Positions 45,769-54,388 of a DNA stretch of 64,000 bases are shown piece by piece. The notes beneath the pieces are model-generated. The model ran no database searches. It worked only from the letters and a program-made list of their open reading frames with translations, and had not been told where the DNA came from. The DNA comes from Priestia megaterium. GTDB lineage: Bacteria; Bacillota; Bacilli; Bacillales; Bacillaceae_H. The stretch is taken from assembly GCF_023824195.1 (NCBI RefSeq), contig NZ_CP085442.1, positions 1,898,001-1,962,000 on the forward strand, given 5' to 3'. A program made the translations under genes and the position numbers. Numbering within the stretch: position 1 is the stretch's first letter; every line of letters starts with the position of its first letter.

Positions 45769-47205
45769 ATGAGCTTAGAAGCTTTAAATAAAAGAGTAGA
45801 AACCGATCTTTCTTACCTTTCCTTCAGGAAACCAACAGAGGTCCAGCCAATTATCCCTAAGAGCGGACACGTATACGATGTAATCATTATTGGAGGAGGT
45901 CAAAGCGGTTTAGGAACGGCCTTTGGCTTGCTGCGAGAACGCGTGTCGAATATTCTTGTTATTGATGAAAACCGTTCGGGTTTAGAAGGGCCGTGGGAAA
46001 CGTATGCGCGAATGATCACGTTAAGAACGCCCAAAAACTTAACGTCTATCGATTTAGGTATGCCTTCGCTTACGTTTCAAGCGTGGTGGGAAGCACAATT
46101 CGGCTCAGAAGGCTGGGAAGCTCTTGACAAAATCCCAAGAGGAGACTGGATGAATTATTTGCGCTGGTATCGGAATATTCTTAACCTTCCTGTGGCAAAT
46201 GAAATAAAATTAACCTTAATTGAGCCTGCAGAAACAGGTATCCATCGCTTGCATATTGAAGGAAATGGAGCCGTGTGTCCTACACTGATGGCACGTAAAG
46301 TTATACTAGCTACAGGAATTCAAGGAGGAGGAGAGTGGCATGTCCCGCCTATGATTTCTGAAAAATTGCCGCCTCATCTTTATTCTCACACTTCACAAAC
46401 CATTGATTTTACTACGTTGAAGAACAAAAAAGTAGCTGTTTTGGGAGGAGGAGCTTCAGCGTTTGATAACGCCAACTATGCGCTTTCCGAAGGGGTTGCT
46501 GAAGCTCATGTATTTGTTCGACGAAAAGAACTCCCGCGTATTAATCCAATCAGACAAATGGAAGCTTCAGGAATGATTGAACGTTTCCATGCTCTGTCAG
46601 ATGCTGAAAAATATGAAGTGATGGCTCATTTTTCCGAATACAATCAGCCGCCTACGAATGATACATTTGGACGCGCTTCCTCATGGCCAGGTTTTCATTT
46701 GCACGTACATGCCCCATGGCTCGATGTCGAGGAAAAACACGACAAAGCAGTTGTAACGACTCCTCAGGGAACGTTTACGTTTGACTATTTAATTATTAGC
46801 ACCGGGCTTCTAACAGATCCGGCTCTGCGTCCAGAATTGCTACTTGTTGAAAGACACATCGCCCGCTGGAGCGATCATTACAAAGCACCACATGAAATCG
46901 CCAACCCAGTATTGGATGCCCATCCTTACCTCAGTAACGGCTTTGCTTTTTTAAATCGCGATAAAGAAGGTCAAAAAATGGTATATGGCCTTTTTGCTTT
47001 TAATTATTCCGCTTTAATTAGCTGTGGAATTTCTGCATCCGCTCTTTCAGGGCTAAAATATGCGATACCAAAGCTCGTATCAGAAGTCGCCAATCAGCTT
47101 TTTATTGATAACCGCCACGAGAATTTAACCAATTTCTTTGACTATGATGAGCCTGAATTTGTCGGCAGCTGGTCAAAGGACAATAATCAAGTGAAAACAA
47201 TATAG
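45769..47205 (+). CDS. FAD/NAD(P)-dependent oxidoreductase, flavin-monooxygenase-like
   Basis: 478 aa from the ATG at 45769 with GAAAGGAGAG eight bases upstream; the TTG at 45751 is not used. The first Rossmann motif is VIIIGGGQSGLGTA (residues about 38-51), and the second nucleotide-binding motif is VAVLGGGASAFDNA near 225. A C-terminal DYLIISTGL (ATG-like) motif closes the fold. The pattern fits two-dinucleotide-binding flavoproteins such as Baeyer-Villiger or N-hydroxylating monooxygenases, but the FxGxxxHxxxW fingerprint is not seen in its standard form. The substrate is unknown. It is followed after 37 bases by a DUF2294-like gene. Confidence 0.82.
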   Translation: MSLEALNKRVETDLSYLSFRKPTEVQPIIPKSGHVYDVIIIGGGQSGLGTAFGLLRERVSNILVIDENRSGLEGPWETYARMITLRTPKNLTSIDLGMPSLTFQAWWEAQFGSEGWEALDKIPRGDWMNYLRWYRNILNLPVANEIKLTLIEPAETGIHRLHIEGNGAVCPTLMARKVILATGIQGGGEWHVPPMISEKLPPHLYSHTSQTIDFTTLKNKKVAVLGGGASAFDNANYALSEGVAEAHVFVRRKELPRINPIRQMEASGMIERFHALSDAEKYEVMAHFSEYNQPPTNDTFGRASSWPGFHLHVHAPWLDVEEKHDKAVVTTPQGTFTFDYLIISTGLLTDPALRPELLLVERHIARWSDHYKAPHEIANPVLDAHPYLSNGFAFLNRDKEGQKMVYGLFAFNYSALISCGISASALSGLKYAIPKLVSEVANQLFIDNRHENLTNFFDYDEPEFVGSWSKDNNQVKTI

Positions 47206-47242
47206 CAAAAACATATTTTTAACAATGAAAAAGGTGAAGCAT

Positions 47243-47569
47243 ATGGAGCCGATCTCTAAAAAGAAGATAGCTACTTTGTATACTCAAATTAGCCAAGAAA
47301 TTTTTAATGTAGGCGTGAATACTCAAAAAATAGATATTATTGATAATAAAATTCTTATACTAGCTCAATCAAAAAGAATGCCGGCACTAGAAGCCCTAAG
47401 TGAAGAATATAGAGAATTAGTGATGTCTCTTGATGCCGCTTTGTCGACTATATATAAAAAAATGCTAAAGCAAAAAGTGGAGCTTTTATTTGATATCCAG
47501 GTCACTTCTTTATTTAGAGATTATGATCCTGTTACAGAGAATTCTTGTACGGTTATTTGCTTTAAATAA
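47243..47569 (+). CDS. DUF2294-family protein
   Basis: 108 aa from the ATG at 47243, which follows AAAAAGGTG; the ATG at 47225 would start upstream of that site. The layout (KKKIATLYTQISQEIFNVGV, then IIDNKILILAQSKRMPALEA, then a helix ALSTIYKKMLKQKVELLFDI and a final C-terminal strand TENSCTVICFK) fits the DUF2294 family, small soluble proteins of unknown role found in Bacillus and other bacteria. It probably shares a transcript with the flavoprotein gene ahead. Confidence 0.7.
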   Translation: MEPISKKKIATLYTQISQEIFNVGVNTQKIDIIDNKILILAQSKRMPALEALSEEYRELVMSLDAALSTIYKKMLKQKVELLFDIQVTSLFRDYDPVTENSCTVICFK

Positions 47570-47658
47570 CTTCTCTATATAAATTGCAAAACGTTCGATG
47601 AAATCGTTTGTTTTGCAAAACACGTAAAAGACGGATGCTTATCTTCTGTTTACAGAAG

Positions 47659-47709
47659 CAAAGAGCCGTGAAGATAGAAGGATTTCCTTCTGTTTTCACG
47701 GCTCTTTTT
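47659..47709 (+). terminator. terminator after the DUF2294 gene
   Basis: AAGAGCCGTGAA pairs with TTCACGGCTCTT, with an inner GAAGG/CCTTC stem and a T run. Confidence 0.88.
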
Positions 47710-47824
47710 ATAGATATTTTCATAAAAAAGAGAGGCGAAATGGCTAAAAACACACTGTTTTATAGAGGAGCTGTAAAAGCGAGTTAAAAGAAGATGAATC
47801 GAAAATTAAAGGAGTGAAAAGCAA

Positions 47825-49201
47825 GTGGCGATGAATGAAAAAGTTGAAGCTCAGCATATGGAACTAACAAAAAAATCAGCACCTAATCCTTCATGGTTGG
47901 ATAAGCTGTTTCATTTAACCGAACGCAAAACAGATGTAAAAACAGAAATTCTTGCTGGAATTACTACTTTTGTGACGATGAGCTATATTATCTTTGTTAA
48001 TCCGACGATTTTAGCAGATGCAGGCATTCCAAAAGAAGCGGCAATTGCGGCGACGATTTTTGCCACTGTCTTTGCAACTCTTTTGTTTGCATTGTGGGCG
48101 AACATGCCTATTGCAGTAGCACCCGGGATGGGGCTAAACGCTTTTTTTACGTATACAGTGGTATTGGGTGAAGGGTTAACGTGGCAAACAGGTTTAGGAG
48201 CCGTATTTATTTCAGGGGTTGTGTTTTTTATTTTAACAATAACAGGCTTACGCAAGAAGATTATTGAAGGGATACCCGCTATTTTAAAAAGTGCTATTTC
48301 TGTTGGAATCGGTCTATTTATTGCTTTTATCGGTTTTAAGCAAGCAGGAATTATTGTAAGCAACAAAGAAAATTTAGTAGCCCTTGGTCAACTTACAAAA
48401 TCGGGCCCATTACTTGCTTTATTAGGTTTTATCGCGGTAACTGTATTAACTGCTCGAAAAATTAAAGGAGCTGCCCTAATTAGCATTTTGCTAGTATCAA
48501 TTGCCGGGATGGTGCTGGGCATAGTAGAAGCACCTAAAAGCATCAGCAGCGTGGTGTCGTTTTCAATGCCGAGCATGTCAGAAACTTTTTTACAAATGGA
48601 TATTAAATCTGCTCTTCATTACGGTCTTTTCTCTATTATTTTTTCATTTACACTTGTGGAGCTATTTGATAATTTAGGATCGATGATTGGATTATCTAAA
48701 AAAGCTGGATTAATGGATGAAAAAGGAGAAATTAAAGGGTTAGATAAAGCGCTTATGGCAGATTCTCTTGCGACTGTAGCCAGTGCTGCTATGGGATCTA
48801 CTGCAATGAATGCGTATGTAGAAAATGCTGCGGGAATTGCAGAAGGAGGCAAAACGGGCCTTAAAGCACTGGTCGTTGCCATGTTGTTTTTAGTGAGCAT
48901 TTTATTTACGCCATTAATTAGCATTATTCCTGCTTTTGCTACAGCGCCTATTTTAATTATGGTTGGAGCTCTCATGTTAACGGAAATCAAAAACATTCCT
49001 TTAGACGAGATAACAGATGCTGTGCCTGCTTTTTGTACCATTATTTTGATGCCGTTAACGTTTAGTATCGGCGAAGGCTTAGCGCTAGGATTTTTATCTT
49101 ATACATTCGTTAAATTGTTAGCCGGCAGGGCAAAGGAAATTCATTGGATTATGTACATTATTAGCGCCGCTTTTATTATCAACTTCGTTTGGGCCGCCTG
49201 A
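47825..49201 (+). CDS. NCS2/AzgA-type purine (adenine/hypoxanthine/guanine) permease
   Basis: 458 aa, about 12-14 membrane helices. Start GTG 47825 is ten bases after AAAGGAG. AzgA/PbuG landmarks: TEILAGITTFVTMSYIIFVN, ATLLFALWANMPIAVAPGMG followed by LNAFFTYTVV, GLRKKIIEGIP, FTLVELFDNLGSMIGLSKKA, the substrate motif AMGSTAMNAYVENAAGIAEG and FKLLAGRAKEI-like end. It imports purine bases with protons. No purine riboswitch structure was recognised upstream, unlike pbuG of B. subtilis. It ends at a palindromic terminator shared with the next minus-strand gene. Confidence 0.92.
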   Translation: MAMNEKVEAQHMELTKKSAPNPSWLDKLFHLTERKTDVKTEILAGITTFVTMSYIIFVNPTILADAGIPKEAAIAATIFATVFATLLFALWANMPIAVAPGMGLNAFFTYTVVLGEGLTWQTGLGAVFISGVVFFILTITGLRKKIIEGIPAILKSAISVGIGLFIAFIGFKQAGIIVSNKENLVALGQLTKSGPLLALLGFIAVTVLTARKIKGAALISILLVSIAGMVLGIVEAPKSISSVVSFSMPSMSETFLQMDIKSALHYGLFSIIFSFTLVELFDNLGSMIGLSKKAGLMDEKGEIKGLDKALMADSLATVASAAMGSTAMNAYVENAAGIAEGGKTGLKALVVAMLFLVSILFTPLISIIPAFATAPILIMVGALMLTEIKNIPLDEITDAVPAFCTIILMPLTFSIGEGLALGFLSYTFVKLLAGRAKEIHWIMYIISAAFIINFVWAA

Positions 49202-49218
49202 GTGCATATACCTAGAGC

Positions 49219-49251
49219 AAAAAAGACTTCTCAATTGAGAAGTCTTTTTTA
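49219..49251. terminator. bidirectional terminator
   Basis: AAAAAAGACTTCTC and GAGAAGTCTTTTTT are perfectly complementary around AATT, serving both convergent transporter genes. Confidence 0.93.
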
Positions 49252-49281
49252 CTGTTCTTGTAGATTTCAATTTCTCTTCCC

Positions 49282-50640
49282 TTACAGGAATAAAAGATAG
49301 CGAAGGAAGATATATAACGTTGAAATCAAAAGAGATACGAGCGTGATGGGAGCTCCAATTTTCAAAAAGTCCATAAACGAAAATTTATGTCCTTTTTTTA
49401 CAGCCATGCCAGCTACAATTACGTTAGCAGACGCTCCAATTAACGTACCGTTTCCTCCCAAACATGCTCCTAGAGCCAGTGACCACCATAGTACACTGAT
49501 TTGAGCAGAATCAGGGCTCATTCCCATCCCATGAGCCATATCTTGAATAAGTGGAATCATTGTAGCAACAAAAGGAATATTGTCAATAACAGCTGAAGCA
49601 ATTCCGCTAATCCATAAAATGAGATAGGCTGACAGTGCGATGTTGCCGTCTGTAACGTTTAACGCGCCTGCAGCAAGTTTTTTGATGATGCCTACATCGA
49701 TTAATCCTCCGACAAGAACAAACAAACCTGCAAAGAAGATAATGGTTGTCCATTCAACAGAATCAAACGCGCTTTCTACTTCATCATGAGTTCTTAATCC
49801 AATTACCAATAATACAGCAGCACCTGTAATGGCTACCATAGCGGCATCGATATGTAAAACGGAATGCAGGGTAAAACCCAAAATCGTTAATACTAATACA
49901 GTTAACGATTTTTTCATTAAAACGGAATCTTGAATATAATCTTTTTCATTTAAACTCATTAGCTCTTGCTTTTTACTATCTTCTACTTTTAACTTTTTAC
50001 GATAGATAAGAACAAGAATCCCCAGCGTAACAACACCGATAATCAGTACTGCAGGAGTTAAATTTAATAAAAAAGCATTAAAATCAAGGTGAGGGTTCGC
50101 TGCCCCAATCATGATATTAGGCGGGTCTCCTATTAAAGTTGCCGTTCCTCCAATATTTGAAAACAGTACTTCTGATATAAGAAACGGAAAAGGATTAATA
50201 TTTAAAATAGTAGTAATTGAAAAGGTAACGGGAACAATTAATAAAACCGTTGTTACATTGTCTAAAAAAGCTGATCCCACGCCTGTTAAGATCGATAAAA
50301 TAACTAGAATTCGAACTGGATCACCTTTAGCGATTTTAGCAGACTTGATGGCTGCGTATTGAAACACGCCTGTTTTATTTGTAATGCCGACTAAAATCAT
50401 CATACCCATAAGAAGGACAATCGTTTCCCACTGAATGTGTTCGGTAATAGCATTATTAAAATCAACAATACCTAATAAAATCATTAATATAGCACCTAAA
50501 AGAGCTGCTGAAGCGCGATTGATCTTTTCAGTCATAATCAGAAAATATGTAATGATAAATATAATAATGGCTGCGTATACATGAAAACTTGTAATGTGTT
50601 GAATTGCATTGTGCATAACAGTAACCTGGCGATATGTCAT
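49282..50640 (-). CDS. ArsB/NhaD-superfamily ion transporter
   Basis: 452 aa with about 11-12 membrane helices. Two inverted halves carry the signature loops: LDNVTTVLLIVPVTFSIT with GGTATLIGDPPNIMIGAANP in the first, and IDNIPFVATMIPLI with LGGNGTLIGASANVIVAGMA in the second, the pattern of the ion transporter superfamily that includes arsenite pump ArsB, Na+/H+ antiporter NhaD and citrate carriers. The substrate (Na+/H+, arsenite or an organic anion) cannot be fixed; no ars genes are near. The ATG at 50638-50640 overlaps the stop of a 13-codon leader frame (ATGA). An inner ATG at 50614-50616 is an alternative start. Confidence 0.87.
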   Translation of the reverse strand: MTYRQVTVMHNAIQHITSFHVYAAIIIFIITYFLIMTEKINRASAALLGAILMILLGIVDFNNAITEHIQWETIVLLMGMMILVGITNKTGVFQYAAIKSAKIAKGDPVRILVILSILTGVGSAFLDNVTTVLLIVPVTFSITTILNINPFPFLISEVLFSNIGGTATLIGDPPNIMIGAANPHLDFNAFLLNLTPAVLIIGVVTLGILVLIYRKKLKVEDSKKQELMSLNEKDYIQDSVLMKKSLTVLVLTILGFTLHSVLHIDAAMVAITGAAVLLVIGLRTHDEVESAFDSVEWTTIIFFAGLFVLVGGLIDVGIIKKLAAGALNVTDGNIALSAYLILWISGIASAVIDNIPFVATMIPLIQDMAHGMGMSPDSAQISVLWWSLALGACLGGNGTLIGASANVIVAGMAVKKGHKFSFMDFLKIGAPITLVSLLISTLYIFLRYLLFL

Positions 50641-50678
50641 CTAGTGACGAGAACTTTGGATGTTGTCCAGGTTTTCAC
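50637..50678 (-). CDS. possible 13-aa leader peptide coupled to the transporter gene
   Basis: A GTG at 50676-50678 opens MKTWTTSKVLVTR and stops in a TGA that overlaps the transporter ATG (ATGA). GAGGAAAGATGAG lies just upstream as a ribosome-binding site. The AACCTGG just after its start can pair with CCAGGTT inside the first codons of the transporter, so the peptide's translation could control access to the main start. This is read from sequence only. Confidence 0.4.
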   Translation of the reverse strand: MKTWTTSKVLVTR

Positions 50679-50810
50679 CTCATCTTTCCTCGATTAATTT
50701 ACATCCAGCTTTACGGTAAAACTTTTATAAAACCCGTTTTACTTTAACCAACCTCCTTTAAAAGCTTTGGTGTTCTTCAAAATTAAGACGATTCCTTCAG
50801 CATTATATCA
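50641..50810 (-). promoter_or_regulatory. extended -10 promoter and structured 5' leader of the transporter gene
   Basis: On the minus strand TGATATAAT (TATAAT at 50807-50802) is a strong extended -10; the start would be near 50795, leaving a leader of about 155-180 nt. The leader can form GTAAAAC/GTTTTAC, GGATGT/ACATCC and AACCTGG/CCAGGTT stems. It may be a riboswitch or a leader-peptide control element; no known riboswitch class was recognised. Confidence 0.5.
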
Positions 50811-50902
50811 TATTTACATAAAAGCTTTCTTGTTGATTATTCAATGTTGTTTTCGTCACGCAAGCTTATTATGTACCTTAAATTCAGTTTACATGATTTA
50901 TC

Positions 50903-50961
50903 TGTCTAATTTTGGACAAAGTTAGACAAAGCTGGAATGGTGTCCAATTTTGTCTAACTTT
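50903..50961. promoter_or_regulatory. upstream activator site for AcoR
   Basis: AAAGTTAGACAAA (50918-50930) and TTTGTCTAACTTT (50949-50961) are exact inverted repeats; further half sites GTCTAATTTTGGAC (50903-50916) and GTCCAATTTTGTC overlap them. The dyad lies 50-108 bases before the -24 element of acoA, the usual place for enhancer binding by a sigma-54 activator. Confidence 0.75.
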
Positions 50962-51010
50962 ACGAGACAAAATAAAACAATAGATTGCTAGTACAAGGCG
51001 ATTTCAATGT

Positions 51011-51026
51011 TGGCACGGTACTTGCA
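51011..51026 (+). promoter_or_regulatory. sigma-54 (SigL) -24/-12 promoter of acoABCL
   Basis: TGGCACGGTACTTGCA matches TGGCAC-N5-TTGCW at every fixed position, 48 bases before the acoA start. Confidence 0.95.
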
Positions 51027-51073
51027 AGAATAGTTAAGTGAAGTCTAGAAATCAAATGAGGAGGCTCACTATA

Positions 51074-52066
51074 ATGAAAACTGCTCAAAATAAAACAGAA
51101 AAGCTCACGAAAGAAAAAGCCAGCTGGATGTATCAGAAAATGGTAGAAATTCGAAAGTTTGAAGATGAAGTACATCAAATTTTCGCAAAAGGAGTACTGC
51201 CTGGTTTTGTTCATTTGTATGCAGGTGAAGAAGCAGTCGCGGTTGGAATGTGCGCTCATCTTAACGATAGTGACAGTATTACGAGCACTCATCGCGGACA
51301 CGGCCATTGTATTGCTAAAGGCGGCGATTTAGATGGAATGATGGCTGAACTTTTTGGAAAGGTAACCGGGTTAGGCAAAGGAAAAGGCGGATCCATGCAT
51401 ATCGCGGATTTGGATAAAGGAATTTTAGGAGCAAATGGAATTGTCGGAGGAGGCTTTCCGCTTGCATGTGGTTCTGCTTTAACCTCTAAGTATAAAAAGA
51501 CAAAAGATGTAAGCGTTTGCTTTTTTGGCGACGGAGCGGGCAATGAAGGAACGTTTCATGAAGGAATTAACTTAGCAGCCATTTGGAAACTGCCGGTTGT
51601 TTTTGTTGCTGAAAATAATGGCTACGGAGAGGCAACTCCATTTTCTTATGCTTCAAGCTGCAGCGCAATTGCAGACCGTGCAGCATCTTATAACATTCCA
51701 GGCGTACGAGTGGATGGAAAAGACGTGATGGCTGTTTATGAAGCAGCTGCAGAAGCTATCCAAAGAGCTCGCAGAGGGGAAGGTCCAACATTAATTGAAT
51801 GTGTAACGTATCGAAATTACGGGCATTTCGAAGGCGACGCACAAACGTATAAATCAGGAAATGAAAAGAAAGAACATCTTCAGGAAAAAGATGCTATTGC
51901 TCTTTTTGAAAACTATTTGCTTTCAGAACAAGTAGTAACAGAAAAAGAGCTAAGAGATATTGATGATGATGTAGAAAAAGCAGTAAAACGCGCAGTGGAG
52001 CTAGCAGAAACAAGCGATTATCCTGATGCTTCGGAACTATTAACGGATGTTTATATATCTTACTAA
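51074..52066 (+). CDS. acoA: acetoin dehydrogenase E1 component, alpha subunit
   Basis: 330 aa from the ATG at 51074 with GAGGAGGC upstream. TPP-binding E1-alpha: MVEIRKFEDEVHQIFAKGVL, GFVHLYAGEEAVAVG, THRGHGHCIAKGGD, KGKGGSMHIAD, and the TPP/Mg motif FFGDGAGNEGTFHEGINLAA with ENNGY. With AcoB it cleaves acetoin to acetaldehyde and an acetyl group. First gene of the sigma-54-driven operon. Confidence 0.96.
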   Translation: MKTAQNKTEKLTKEKASWMYQKMVEIRKFEDEVHQIFAKGVLPGFVHLYAGEEAVAVGMCAHLNDSDSITSTHRGHGHCIAKGGDLDGMMAELFGKVTGLGKGKGGSMHIADLDKGILGANGIVGGGFPLACGSALTSKYKKTKDVSVCFFGDGAGNEGTFHEGINLAAIWKLPVVFVAENNGYGEATPFSYASSCSAIADRAASYNIPGVRVDGKDVMAVYEAAAEAIQRARRGEGPTLIECVTYRNYGHFEGDAQTYKSGNEKKEHLQEKDAIALFENYLLSEQVVTEKELRDIDDDVEKAVKRAVELAETSDYPDASELLTDVYISY

Positions 52067-52084
52067 TTGAAGGGGGAAAAGAAA

Positions 52085-53119
52085 ATGACTAGAAAATTAA
52101 GCATGTCTGAAGCTATTAACGAAGCTATGAAACTAGCGATGCGAAAAGATGAGAATGTGATTCTTTTGGGAGAAGATGTAGCTGGCGGAGCGGAAATTGA
52201 CCACCTGCAAGATGATGAGGCGTGGGGCGGGGTCCTTGGAGTTACGAAGGGGCTTGTACAAGAATTTGGACGTGAAAGAATTCTTGATACGCCTATTTCA
52301 GAAGCAGCTTATATAGGAGCTGCAATGGGAGCGGCAGCTACAGGGTTAAGACCGGTTGCAGAATTAATGTTTAATGACTTTATTGGCTGCTGTTTAGATC
52401 AAGTGCTAAATCAAGGTGCTAAATTTAGATACATGTTTGGAGGAAAAGCAGAAGTGCCCGTCACGATTCGAACGACTCATGGAGCAGGATTTAGGGCTGC
52501 AGCTCAGCATTCTCAGAGCTTGTACGCTTTGTTCACTAGCATTCCTGGCATTAAAGTAGTGGTGCCTTCTAACCCTTACGATGCAAAAGGATTATTGTTG
52601 GCAGCAATCGAAGACAATGATCCGGTTATCTTTTTTGAAGACAAAACATTGTACAACATGAAAGGAGAGGTTCCTGAAGGCTACTATACGATTCCGTTAG
52701 GGAAAGCTGACGTGAAACGCGAAGGAACAGATTTAACCATTGTAGCAATTGGAAAACAAGTAAATACTGCACTTACGGCAGCAGATCAATTATCTCACAA
52801 GGGAATTGACGTAGAAGTAGTCGATCCGCGAAGTCTATCACCTTTTGATGAAGAGACCATTCTTTCGTCTGTAGAAAAAACAAATCGATTAATTGTCATT
52901 GATGAAGCCAATCCAAGATGCAGCATAGCAACAGATATTGCTGCGCTAGTTGCCGATAAAGGATTTGACATGCTTGATGCACCTATTAAACGAATTACAG
53001 CACCACATACACCTGTGCCATTTTCTCCTCCATTAGAAGATATTTATCTGCCAACGCCACAAAAAGTAATTGAAGTTGTATCGGAGTTACTAGGAGATAA
53101 ATCGCTTCTAAGCGTGTAA
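52085..53119 (+). CDS. acoB: acetoin dehydrogenase E1 component, beta subunit
   Basis: 344 aa from the ATG at 52085, which follows AAGGGGGAAAAG; the frame from 52067 lacks a site. Landmarks: VILLGEDVAGGAEIDHLQDD (TPP-binding Glu), DTPISEAAYIGAAMGAAATG, ELMFNDFIGCCLDQVLNQGA, FAAAQHSQS-like RAAAQHSQSLYAL and the C-terminal half transketolase domain. Pairs with AcoA. Only 18 bases separate the two genes. Confidence 0.95.
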   Translation: MTRKLSMSEAINEAMKLAMRKDENVILLGEDVAGGAEIDHLQDDEAWGGVLGVTKGLVQEFGRERILDTPISEAAYIGAAMGAAATGLRPVAELMFNDFIGCCLDQVLNQGAKFRYMFGGKAEVPVTIRTTHGAGFRAAAQHSQSLYALFTSIPGIKVVVPSNPYDAKGLLLAAIEDNDPVIFFEDKTLYNMKGEVPEGYYTIPLGKADVKREGTDLTIVAIGKQVNTALTAADQLSHKGIDVEVVDPRSLSPFDEETILSSVEKTNRLIVIDEANPRCSIATDIAALVADKGFDMLDAPIKRITAPHTPVPFSPPLEDIYLPTPQKVIEVVSELLGDKSLLSV

Positions 53120-53143
53120 TTAAAGAAAAGGAGGAGGAAGAAA

Positions 53144-54373
53144 ATGGCTGCAGAGGTTGTAATGCCAAAACTAGGCATGGCAATGAAAGAAGGAACCGTT
53201 TCGACATGGAACAAAAAAGTTGGAGACTCCGTTTCAAAAGGAGATATGATTGCAAGCATTAATTCTGAAAAAATAGAAATGGAGATTGAAGCTCCGCAGG
53301 ACGGCGTGATTCTTGATATTCTTGTGCAAGAAGATGTAGGAGTGCCTCCTGGAACGATTATCTGTTATGTTGGAAAGCCAAACGAGCAGCTTACTGAGCA
53401 AAACAGTTCAGCAAATGAGCTGCAAGCGCCTAAAAACGAGGTAGCGGCTGCTGTCTCTTTAGAAGAGCCACCAGCAAACGCAGCTCCATCAAAAAAGAGG
53501 AAAGAAACTGTGCTTATTTCACCAATTGCACGGAAAATAGCAGAATCTGAAAACCTTAATGTTGAAACGATTAAAGGCACAGGACCAAAAGGAAGAATCA
53601 CAAAAGCAGATGTGGAGAAAGTGCTGGCGGAAAGAGCTTCAGAAGCGAGTCCCCCATCGGTAGAAAGAGATAACCTCGCTATAAACAAAGAAACGCTTCC
53701 AGTAGCGGGCATGAGGAAAGTCATTGCAGGTCGAATGCATAATAGTTTATTAAACAGTGCCCAATTAACGATTAATATGAAAGCTGACGTGACGGATTTA
53801 CTGTCTCTTCAGAGAGAAATCAAAGATGTGATCCAACAACGCCATAAGGTGAAAATCTCTCTAACCGATTTTATTGCTCGCGCTGTTGTTCTTTCACTTC
53901 AAGAACATAAACAAATGAACAGTGCCTATATAGATAACGAAATTCATCTCTATAACCATGTTCATCTTGGAATGGCCGTAGCTTTAGAAAATGGGTTAGT
54001 TGTTCCTGTTATACAACATGCTGAAAAGATGTCGTTAGTTGAATTAGCTGCAGAGCTTAAAACACGAGCAGCGAATGCTCGGCAAGGTCAGCTGAGTGCT
54101 GATAGAATGCAAGGTTCTACATTTACTATTACTAATCTAGGTGCTTACGGAGTAGAGTATTTTACACCTGTATTAAACCCGCCTGAAACAGGAATTCTTG
54201 GTGTTGGAGCTACTGAAGATGTACCGATGTATCAAGGAGACGAATTACAAAAAAGAAACTTGCTGCCTTTAAGCCTGACGTTTGATCATCGCGTACTGGA
54301 CGGAGCACCTGCAGCTAATTTCCTTGGAACCATCAAACAATACTTAGAACAGCCTATTTTACTACTCTTATAG
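53144..54373 (+). CDS. acoC: acetoin dehydrogenase E2 component, dihydrolipoamide acetyltransferase
   Basis: 409 aa. The lipoyl domain (1-76) has Lys43 in the NSEKIEMEIEAP motif. A linker rich in Ala, Glu and Pro leads to the E3/E1-binding domain (about 120-160, ISPIARKIAESENLNVETIK then GTGPKGRITKADVEKV). The catalytic domain (about 180-409) ends with the active-site motif LTFDHRVLDGAPAANFL. It passes the acetyl group from E1 to CoA. GGAGGAGG precedes the ATG. Confidence 0.95.
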   Translation: MAAEVVMPKLGMAMKEGTVSTWNKKVGDSVSKGDMIASINSEKIEMEIEAPQDGVILDILVQEDVGVPPGTIICYVGKPNEQLTEQNSSANELQAPKNEVAAAVSLEEPPANAAPSKKRKETVLISPIARKIAESENLNVETIKGTGPKGRITKADVEKVLAERASEASPPSVERDNLAINKETLPVAGMRKVIAGRMHNSLLNSAQLTINMKADVTDLLSLQREIKDVIQQRHKVKISLTDFIARAVVLSLQEHKQMNSAYIDNEIHLYNHVHLGMAVALENGLVVPVIQHAEKMSLVELAAELKTRAANARQGQLSADRMQGSTFTITNLGAYGVEYFTPVLNPPETGILGVGATEDVPMYQGDELQKRNLLPLSLTFDHRVLDGAPAANFLGTIKQYLEQPILLLL

Positions 54374-54388
54374 AAAGGGGTGCATCCC

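Noticed and set aside
47570..47825. Purine riboswitch before the NCS2 permease
   Set aside because: The conserved three-way junction and its loop sequences could not be found; only a terminator for the previous gene is present.
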